Below are positions 52,751-61,300 of a DNA stretch of 64,000 nt, in pieces. The stretch is from an uncultured Erwinia sp. GTDB lineage: Bacteria; Pseudomonadota; Gammaproteobacteria; Enterobacterales; Enterobacteriaceae. Both the position numbers and the translations under genes were made by a program. Location: contig CAMIKG010000006.1 in NCBI GenBank assembly GCA_946221915.1, positions 1 through 64,000 of the forward strand, given 5' to 3'. The number at the start of each line of letters is the position of its first letter. Positions within the stretch are counted from its first letter, which is position 1. The notes under the pieces are model-generated. The model was not told the origin of the DNA and ran no database searches. It saw only the letters and a list, made by a program, of their open reading frames with translations.

Positions 52751-55195
52751 ATGAATCTTTTGCTACCTGCGCCGTTGCGCCCTTATCCGCTGGTGATCGG
52801 CGGCCTGTTTTGCATCCTGCTGCCACTGAGCGGCATTGCGGAAACCTTTGACAGTTTGCCGCCTCCCCCAGAGGTCAATATGGGGGGCGGCAACCAGCAA
52901 TATATGCTGGCTCTGGTGGTGAACGGGCAGGATAACGGCACGATTGTGCCGGTCGAATTTCGTGACGGGCACTACCTGGTGCGCGCAGGCGATCTGCAGC
53001 GTGCCGGTATCCCGCAGGATAAACTGACGGCGCCGCTGGTGGATGTGTCAGTATTGCCAGAGGTCAAAGCGGAGTACGACAGCCAGCGCCAGCGGTTATT
53101 GATCAGCGTGCCGCCCGGCTGGTTGCCAGAACAAACTTTCACCGGAGAAGACGGCTCACCGCGTTATCCCGGGCGCGCCAGTAACGGCGCGATGATTAAC
53201 TATGATTTCTACGTCACGCGCACTGACGGTGTTGGCACACGCCTGTCGGCATGGAATGAGTTCCGCCTGTTTGGATCTGCCGGCCAATTTGTCACCAATG
53301 GCACCGTTCAGCAGACGCTGGATGGTGAGCTGGAATATCTGGATAACGGCTATATCCGCTATGACACCTACTGGGCCGGGCAAAATGAGACGGATTCACT
53401 CAGCTGGCGCGTGGGTGACCTGGTGACGGATGCGCTGTCCTGGAGTAACAGCGTGCGCATCGGCGGTGTACAGTTTGGTCGCGATTTCTCTCTGCGTCCG
53501 GACTTAGTCACCTATCCGCTGCCGAGTTTTGCCGGGCAGGCCTCGGTGCCATCGACGGTGGATCTGTTTGTGAATGGCTATCGCAGCAGCAGCCATCAGG
53601 TGCAGCCCGGCCCCTACTCGCTGACCAATATGCCGTTTGTGAATGGTGCAGGGAATGCCGTGATTGTCACTACCGACGCGGTCGGGCGGCAGGTGACCAC
53701 TACATTACCGTTTTATGTCGCCAGTGACCTGCTGAAGTCCGGCCTGTCAGATTTTTCCATTGCTGCCGGCAGCATTCGTGAAAATTACGGCATCAGCAAT
53801 TTTGATTACGGTCCGGCTGTTGTCAGCGGCTCATATCGCTATGGTCTCACCGACTGGCTGACGCTGGAGAGCCATGCTGAAGGCGCTGATTCGCTGGCGC
53901 TGGCGGGCGGCGGTGCGCAGATCAAAATCGGCCCGTTTGGTGTGATTAATGGCGCACTGGTGCAAAGCCAGATGGAGGGCGACACCGGCACCCAATACAA
54001 CTGGGGTTATCAGTACAACACCAGCTGGTTCAGCCTTGGTACACAGCACACACAGCGCACCCGCGAGTTTGGCGACCTGGCGTTGTATGGCAACCGCCGT
54101 GGTGTGGCCGCCGCTTACAACTACACCCTGAGTCGCCGCAGTTCGCAGTACAATGCCAGCGTCTCGCTGAATCAGTACGGCAGCCTCGGACTGGCGTTTA
54201 TTGATATCACCAGTGGCGAAGGGGATCGTACCCGTTTATGGAACCTGTCGTGGAGCCGGAATCTGTGGGGCAACAGCAGTATTTATATCGCCGCCAGTCG
54301 CGATCAGCAGCAGGGCGAGTGGACCGGGGCGATCTCGCTGGTGCTCCCCTTTGGTGAACGCTCCAGTGCCAGCATGAGTGTGGAGCGTAACCAGCAGGGA
54401 GGAAATGCCCAGCGCGTCTGGCTGTCGCGCGGAATGCTGAGCGATGGGGGGATGTCGTGGGATGCCTCCTGGGCGAATCAGAGTCAGAGCGGCGATTATC
54501 GCCAGGCCAGCCTGAGCTGGCGCACGCAAAAAATGACTGCTTCTGGCGGGTTCTACGGCGATGGCGATAACGACACGACGTGGGGCGATTTGGCCGGTTC
54601 GCTGGTGGTAATGGATGGCAATGTATTTGCCGCGAATGCGGTAAATGATGCCTTTGTGCTGGTGAGGACGGGCTATCCCAACATCAATGTCCGTTATGAA
54701 AATCAGTCGATGGGCAGAACTGACAGTGCGGGTTATCTGCTGGTGCCGGGCATCAGCTCTTATTACCCGGCGAAGTACGATATCGACACCATGGATTTGC
54801 CCGCCGATATGACCGCCTCGCGCGTTGAACAGCGCTTTGCCGTTAAACGGCAAAGTGGTTATCTGCTGGATTTCCCAATTGAGAAATTACGCGCCGCCAG
54901 TGTGATCCTGCACGATCAGAACGGCAATCCGCTGCCGGTCTCCACGCTGGTGAACCGGCCGGGCCAGGCCACCGAGTATGTGGGCTGGGATGGTATCGTC
55001 TGGATGGACGATCTGGATGAAGATAATCCGATTAGCGCCCAGACGCCTGATGGACGCAGCTGTGAAACGCGCTTAACCATCGCGGGCGGTCAGCCGCAGG
55101 CACTGAGCACCTATGGTCCCTTAACCTGCGCATTGCCGCCACGCCCGCAGGGCGCGTCTGCTGCGCCGCAGAGCAATTTGCCAGCAGGAAACTGA
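52751..55195 (+). CDS. Outer-membrane pilus usher (CsuD/FimD-like)
   Basis: 814 residues with a signal peptide (about 1-31). The N-terminal periplasmic domain has YMLALVVNGQDNGTIVPVEF. The large 24-strand barrel/plug region has LVTYPLPSFAGQASVPSTVDLFVNG. C-terminal plug-like domains end near ETRLTIAGG. It exports and polymerises the pilins. Operon position: 6 bp after the chaperone and 2 bp before the tip gene. Slightly shorter than CsuD (about 830). Confidence 0.92.
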   Translation: MNLLLPAPLRPYPLVIGGLFCILLPLSGIAETFDSLPPPPEVNMGGGNQQYMLALVVNGQDNGTIVPVEFRDGHYLVRAGDLQRAGIPQDKLTAPLVDVSVLPEVKAEYDSQRQRLLISVPPGWLPEQTFTGEDGSPRYPGRASNGAMINYDFYVTRTDGVGTRLSAWNEFRLFGSAGQFVTNGTVQQTLDGELEYLDNGYIRYDTYWAGQNETDSLSWRVGDLVTDALSWSNSVRIGGVQFGRDFSLRPDLVTYPLPSFAGQASVPSTVDLFVNGYRSSSHQVQPGPYSLTNMPFVNGAGNAVIVTTDAVGRQVTTTLPFYVASDLLKSGLSDFSIAAGSIRENYGISNFDYGPAVVSGSYRYGLTDWLTLESHAEGADSLALAGGGAQIKIGPFGVINGALVQSQMEGDTGTQYNWGYQYNTSWFSLGTQHTQRTREFGDLALYGNRRGVAAAYNYTLSRRSSQYNASVSLNQYGSLGLAFIDITSGEGDRTRLWNLSWSRNLWGNSSIYIAASRDQQQGEWTGAISLVLPFGERSSASMSVERNQQGGNAQRVWLSRGMLSDGGMSWDASWANQSQSGDYRQASLSWRTQKMTASGGFYGDGDNDTTWGDLAGSLVVMDGNVFAANAVNDAFVLVRTGYPNINVRYENQSMGRTDSAGYLLVPGISSYYPAKYDIDTMDLPADMTASRVEQRFAVKRQSGYLLDFPIEKLRAASVILHDQNGNPLPVSTLVNRPGQATEYVGWDGIVWMDDLDEDNPISAQTPDGRSCETRLTIAGGQPQALSTYGPLTCALPPRPQGASAAPQSNLPAGN

Positions 55196-55197
55196 AC

Positions 55198-56196
55198 ATG
55201 AAAAAAGTGTTATCCGGCTTCATCGTTTTAGGCGCGCTGGGCTTTGCTGCCAGCAGCCGGGCGGCGTGCGATCTGCCTGTGGCCAGCGCCGGTTTTGGTA
55301 CTGCGACTTCATTTGCGGTCAACAGCACCATCAGCTCAACCTCAACCAACGTAAACGTCAACTGCGGTGCGGGCAATCTGCTGTCGTTACTGTCGTCGAA
55401 CAACATTACGATACGTCTCGCCAGTGCATCCAATGTTTCCGGCACGCGTGGCACCATGAAACGTGCCGGTGACACCAGTACCGACAATATTCCGGTTCAG
55501 CTATGCACCACTGCAACCTGTGCCACGGAAATGACTATCGGCGCAACGGCGATTACCTACAGCTCCTCTCAGTTGCTTAATCTGGTCGGTTTGTTGGGAG
55601 GACTGAACTTCAGTATTCCGGTCTACCTGCGCACTGTTCCGGGCCAGGTCGTGGCGGCGGGCACTTATACGGTAACGCTTAATGTGGCGGTGACTTACCG
55701 CATTTGTACCGGACTGGCGGTGGGGGGATTGCTCTGCCTCTCAGGTCAGGATCAGAACGGTTCCGGAACCGTGCCGATCACCGTCACCATGACGGTCACC
55801 AATGACTGTACGACCATTACCGCCCCCAATATTAGTTTTGGCAGCGCGCCGCTGGTGAGCAGTTTCTCCACGGTTTCGCAGACAATTAGCGTGGTGTGTA
55901 CCAAAGGCAGCAGCTATACCGTCGGGCTAAGCAATGGCTCCAATCCGGCCAATGGCGTGCGTAATATGATCAGCAGCGCCGGCAACCGCCTGAGTTATGA
56001 CATTTATAAAGGCAGCAGCACCACCAGTCGCTGGGGACCGAGCAGCACTGAGCGTGTCAGCAGCACGGATTCCAATCCAATCGCGGGCGATGGCACGACG
56101 CGCGTTTTCTCTTATACCGCGAAAGTGCTGACGACGCAGAACACGCCGGTGGCGGGGAATTACAGCGATAATGTGGTGGTGGACTTATCGTTCTGA
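55198..56196 (+). CDS. Two-domain spore coat U tip adhesin (CsuE-like)
   Basis: 332 residues. Signal peptide (MKKVLSGFIVLGALGFAASS, RAA-CD) and two SCPU domains, about 20-165 (ASAGFGTATSF, NCGAGNLL) and 175-332 (TNDCTTITAPNISFGSAP, SVVCTKGSSYT), ending in AGNYSDNVVVDLSF. In Csu pili CsuE is the tip subunit whose exposed hydrophobic loops bind abiotic plastic-like surfaces. Last gene of the operon. Confidence 0.87.
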   Translation: MKKVLSGFIVLGALGFAASSRAACDLPVASAGFGTATSFAVNSTISSTSTNVNVNCGAGNLLSLLSSNNITIRLASASNVSGTRGTMKRAGDTSTDNIPVQLCTTATCATEMTIGATAITYSSSQLLNLVGLLGGLNFSIPVYLRTVPGQVVAAGTYTVTLNVAVTYRICTGLAVGGLLCLSGQDQNGSGTVPITVTMTVTNDCTTITAPNISFGSAPLVSSFSTVSQTISVVCTKGSSYTVGLSNGSNPANGVRNMISSAGNRLSYDIYKGSSTTSRWGPSSTERVSSTDSNPIAGDGTTRVFSYTAKVLTTQNTPVAGNYSDNVVVDLSF

Positions 56197-56707
56197 TGAC
56201 GATGTTGCTCTGCTGCAGAGATCATCGTTAATGACTCGGGCAAAATGAAGGCCACGGGGCTGGTGGTGAAGGTTCGTCGTTTAGCGGCCTGATCCGGCTT
56301 CATTGCTGCCATAGGCGTCATACCCTATTTTGTATGGTGCGCTGACAGCGTCGTCCGGCATGGCGCTGTGCTGGTTCATGCCCTCCGGATTGACATAACT
56401 CTTTATCGGGTTATGCAGCGCGAACAGCGGGTAATTTGACTTAATTTATATCTTTAATTTCCCTGCGTAATTAATTGGCGTGACTGTAAAGGAAGTGTAA
56501 ATCCGGCTGAGTGATGTGTTTTATATCAGTGTATTTGGCGGTTTTCTTGTCGGTTTGAATCGTTATTTTTAGTTAGGGTGTCATTTTTATCTGACTTAAG
56601 TTAAATCGTCCGGATTTGATCTTTAATTCCGGCGGCTTAAGTTTATTTCTAAATATTAATGGTAATCTAATAAGCAATACTTTCTCATCAGAATAGTCCG
56701 CATTACT
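56197..56707. promoter_or_regulatory. Gap between pilus operon and TPS pair; no gene seen
   Basis: 511 bp. The left half is mixed GC. From about 56430 it is strongly AT-rich, the likely promoter area of tpsB. No convincing ORF or terminator hairpin is visible. Confidence 0.5.
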
Positions 56708-58378
56708 ATGATTTATCCCCGTGTAAGGAAACACATATTCGGCCTGCTGGCGCTGACAGTTTCTCATGTTTACGCTGCCCCGATTACGCCTGCTGACCGC
56801 GAACAAACGCAACAGAACCAGCAGATGTTGCTACAGCAAAACCAGCAGCAGCGCGATGAACTGACGCGCAGTATCAGCACCGACCGGCCAGCGATCGCGG
56901 CGCCACAGGCGGAAGATGAACGCTGTTTTGTGGTAAATGATATTCAGCTGGAAAATGCCTCATTATTATCTGCCACCACCCGACAACGTCTGACGAAAGA
57001 TTATCTGCATCAGTGTCTTGGTATCAGCAAAATAAATCAACTGGTCGCGGAAATCTCCGACTGGTATATCAGTCGCGGCTATGTCACCAGCCGGGCATTT
57101 CTGGTCGAACAGGATTTAAACTCCGGCGTATTACGTATTCCGGTGCTGGAAGGCAAACTGCAAAAAATCGTGATGGATAATGCGCCGTCACGCCAGCTGT
57201 ATATGGCCTTCCCTGGGCTGGAAGGTAAAGTGCTTAATCTGCGCGATATTGAACAGGGCATGGAGCAGATAAACCGCGTGCGCAGCACGCCGGCGCAGAT
57301 TGAAATTTTGCCCGGTGATAATCCTGGCTACTCAATTGTTAATCTCACCGCTAATCCTGAATTTCCGCTGAGCGTCTCGCTGGGGTTCGATAATAGCGGT
57401 CAGAAAAGCACTGGCGTCGGCCAGTTAAATGGTTCGCTGGTAGCAAATAACCCGCTGGGGCTGGCGGATAAATGGTTTATCAGCGGTGGCCGCAGCAGCG
57501 CGTTTTCCCACTCCCGTGATTCACGCAGTTTGCAGGCGGGCGTCAGCATTCCATGGGGCTACGGCTTGCTGGATTACAGCTACAGCCGCAGCGACTATCG
57601 CAGCAGCTTCGATAATCAAGGCTTTCTCTGGTTGTCGCGCGGCGACAGCACTAATCATCGTCTGACTGGCAACTGGGTGGTGTTCCGCAATGGCGACATC
57701 AAGACCGGCCTGATGGCGGGTCTCAGCCACTATAACAGCCACAACTACCTTAATGATGCTCTGTTGCAGAGCAGCACCCGTAAGCTCAGCAGCCTGCAAT
57801 TCGGCGTCACGCATACGCAGAAAGTGGCTGGCGGCGTCGCCACCTTTAACCCGACTTTCAGCCGCGGTATGGACTGGTTTGATGCGGAAAGCGACGACGG
57901 CAAAAACGGCGAGCTGCCCAAAGCGCAGTTCCGCAAATGGAGCCTCAGCGCCAGTTTCCAGCGTCCATTACGTGACGATTTGTGGTGGCTGAGCAGCCTG
58001 TATGGCCAGTGGTCGCCTGACCGCCTGTACGGTAGTGAACGTTTAACGCTGGGCGGCGACAGCTCCGTGCGTGGTTTTAAAGAGCAGTATCTCTCAGGCG
58101 ATATCGGCGGCTATCTGCGTAACGAACTGAATTACACCCTGTTTACGCTGCCGGTTATCGGCCAGGTCAATGCCGTGCTGGCGCTGGACGGCGGCTGGCT
58201 GCAACAGGATCAGTACGACGAATTTGCTTCCGGCACCCTGTGGGGCGGCGCGCTGGGGCTGACCACCAGTAATCGTTACGTGGCGACGCAGTTAACCCTT
58301 GGCACGCCGCTGCAATACCCGGACTGGCTGGGACCGGATCATCTGACGGCTTATTACAGAATTTCACTCGTCTTCTGA
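56708..58378 (+). CDS. Two-partner secretion transporter TpsB (FhaC/ShlB/CdiB-like)
   Basis: 556 residues. Signal peptide to about VYA-AP, a Gln-rich plug helix/linker (QTQQNQQMLLQQNQQQ), POTRA domain(s) at about 75-220 (CFVVNDIQLENASLL, VTSRAFLVEQDL, GVLRIPVLEGKL), and a 16-strand barrel with the conserved loop-6 VRGF motif (SSVRGFKEQYL) and the terminal aromatic YRISLVF. It exports the TpsA protein encoded 17 bp downstream. An Omp85-superfamily outer-membrane protein. Confidence 0.93.
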   Translation: MIYPRVRKHIFGLLALTVSHVYAAPITPADREQTQQNQQMLLQQNQQQRDELTRSISTDRPAIAAPQAEDERCFVVNDIQLENASLLSATTRQRLTKDYLHQCLGISKINQLVAEISDWYISRGYVTSRAFLVEQDLNSGVLRIPVLEGKLQKIVMDNAPSRQLYMAFPGLEGKVLNLRDIEQGMEQINRVRSTPAQIEILPGDNPGYSIVNLTANPEFPLSVSLGFDNSGQKSTGVGQLNGSLVANNPLGLADKWFISGGRSSAFSHSRDSRSLQAGVSIPWGYGLLDYSYSRSDYRSSFDNQGFLWLSRGDSTNHRLTGNWVVFRNGDIKTGLMAGLSHYNSHNYLNDALLQSSTRKLSSLQFGVTHTQKVAGGVATFNPTFSRGMDWFDAESDDGKNGELPKAQFRKWSLSASFQRPLRDDLWWLSSLYGQWSPDRLYGSERLTLGGDSSVRGFKEQYLSGDIGGYLRNELNYTLFTLPVIGQVNAVLALDGGWLQQDQYDEFASGTLWGGALGLTTSNRYVATQLTLGTPLQYPDWLGPDHLTAYYRISLVF

Positions 58379-58395
58379 CAGACAAGGCAAAGGTT

Positions 58396-61300
58396 ATGGA
58401 CAATCGACTTCATCCGCTGCGCGCCTCGCAGCGCCTGCTGACTTATCTGGTGTGTGGCCTGATTGCCTGGCAGCCACTGCTGCCCGCCATCTCCGCCACC
58501 ATTAATCCGGTGACCAGAGGGACAAATATGGATAAGGCCGCCAACGGCGTGCCAGTGATGAACATTGCCACGCCGAACGGCGCCGGGATTTCCCATAATC
58601 AGTTCAAAGACTACAACGTCGGCAAAGAGGGCCTCATCCTCAACAACGCCACCGGCCAGCTGAACAAGACCCAGCTCGGCGGCTATATCCAGAACAATAC
58701 CAATCTCACCGCCGGACGCGAAGCGAAGGGCATCATCAACGAAGTGACCGGCGGCAGCCGCTCGCAGCTGCAGGGTTACACCGAAGTTGCCGGTAAAGCG
58801 GCTAACGTGATTGTCGCCAACCCGTACGGCATCACCTGCAGCGGCTGCGGCTTTATCAACACGCCGAACGCCACGCTGACCACCGGCAAGCCGGTGTTTG
58901 ACGCCAGAGGCAACCTGCAGTCGCTGGATGTGTCAAAAGGCACCATCACCGTGGAAGGGCAGGGGCTGGACGCCAGCCAGAGCGATGCGCTGTCGATTAT
59001 CTCGCGCGCGACCGAGGTGAACGCGGCGATTCATGCGAAGGATTTAAAAGTAGTCGCCGGGGCGAACCGCGTTGGCAGCGACGGCAGCGTGACGGCGATT
59101 GCCGGTGAGGGCGCAGCGCCGGTGGTGGCAGTGGATACCGGCGCGCTGGGCGGCATGTACGCCAACCGTATTCACCTGGTGTCGGGCGAGAAGGGCGTCG
59201 GGGTCAACCTCGGCAACCTCAACGCGCGCCAGGGCGATATCACGCTGGATGCCAGCGGCAAACTGGTGCTGAACAACAGCCTGAGCAGCGGGGCGCTGAC
59301 GGCGAAGGCGGAAAGCGTCGAACTCGGTGGCGACAACAAGGCCACCGGTGCGGCAACGGTGACGGCGCAGAACGGCATTACGCTGAATAACGGTGCGCTG
59401 GTGAGTGATAAAACGGTGGCGCTGGACGGCGGTGAAAGCGTGCAGCTGAGCGGTGCGAAAGTCGCGGCCGGGGGCGATATCCGCCTGTCGGGCTCTGAAC
59501 TGGCGCTGGACAACGCCAGCACGGTGAATGCGGCGGGCAATATCAGCCTGACGGCGCAGAACGGCATCACGCAGAACGGCGGCTCGCTGGTGAGTGATAA
59601 AACGGTGGCGCTTGACGGAGGCTCGCGCGTGCAGCTGAAGGGCACGAAAGTGACCGCCGGGGAAGACGTACGCCTGACGGGAACGGCGCTGACGCTGGAT
59701 AACACCAGCACGGCGGATGCGGCGGGCAATATCAGCCTGACGGCGCAGGACAGTGCGGCAGGCGCCTCCGGGCTGAAGACGCAAACGGCAGGGACGACCA
59801 CGCAGGGCGAAGCGACTGGCGTCAGCGTGCTGGATAACGCCGGGCAGCTGACGGCGGGAAAAGCCCTCAGCCTGCAGGCGGATGCGGTCAGCAACCGCGG
59901 CACGCTGGCGGCGAAGGGCCGCCTGGACGCGGAAAGTAAAAGCGTTGATAACCTCGGCACGGTGCAGGGCAGCGGCGTCACGCTGAACGCGGATGCACTG
60001 CGTAACAGCGGCACCCTGCAGAGCGCAGGGGCGCTGGCGCTCTCCGGCAGCACGCTGGAGCAGAGCGGCACGCTCGGCGCGACCGGCGACGCGGTGCTGG
60101 ACTTTGGCGACAGGATTAACAACGCGCAGGGCGGCAGCATCCTCGCGGACGGCACGCTGAGCGTCACCAGCGGAGAACTGGTGCAGGACGGCACGCTCTC
60201 GGGGCGTCAGGGGCTTACCGCTGACAGCAACAGCCTGAGCAGCGCGCAGGGCGCGCAGACCCGCAGTCTGGGCGACGTGACGCTGAAGGTGCGTGACAAA
60301 ACCGATATCCTGGGCGACGTGAACGCGGGCGGCACGCTGGCACTGAACAGCGGCAGCCTGCGCACCGGCTCCGGCGCGCAGCTGCAGGGGCAGAACGTCA
60401 GCCTGACGGCAGGCAGCGCCGAGCTGAAGGGCACCCAGGCGGCGCAGAAAAAGCTGGACGTCACGGCGCAGACGCTGGCGCACGGTGGCAAAAGCAGCGC
60501 GGACAGCATCATCCTTAACGCCAGCGGAACGCTGAACAACAGCGGCTCGCTGGTGGCAGATACGGCACTGCAGGCGACGGCTGCGGAACTGACGAACAGC
60601 GGCACGGGCAGCGCGGGCGACATCATCCTCAAATCCACAGGCACGCTGAACAACAGCGGTGCGCTGGCGGCGAAAACCCGCCTGCAGGCAACGGCGGGAG
60701 CGCTGAATAACAGCGGCACGCTCTCTGCATCGCTGCTGGGCCTGGAAAGCAGCGCCATCACCAACGGCGGGCTGCTGCAGGGCACGCAGTCGCTGAGCCT
60801 GCTCAGCCAGAGCCTCGATAACCAGAAATCCGGCAGCATTGCCACCGCGGGCGACCTGGCGCTCGACTTGGCCGACTTCACCAACAGCGGCCTGCTGAGC
60901 AGCGGCCGTGCGCTCAGCCTCAGCGGCGAACGCCTGACTAACTCCGGCGAAATCAACGCCGCGTCACTCACCTCAGATAGCGTCACCCTGAACAACCTCG
61001 CGGGCGGCAGACTGCTGGCGACGGGCGCGATGCAGCTGACGAACGCGCAGCTGGATAATGCCGGGCAGATTGCGGCGGACGGGCTGGCTGTCAGCGGCGG
61101 AACGCTGACGAACAGCGGCGGTATCCAGGGCACGAACGGGCTGACCCTCAAAACCGACAGCCTGACCAACCGGAACAACGGCGAACTGCTCACCGGCGGA
61201 ACACTCACCCTGAACAGCGGTGAGCTGGCAAACGACGGCTTAGTGCAGGGCGATACTCTTGACGTCACAGCAGACAACTGGCGCAACGGCGGCAACGCCC

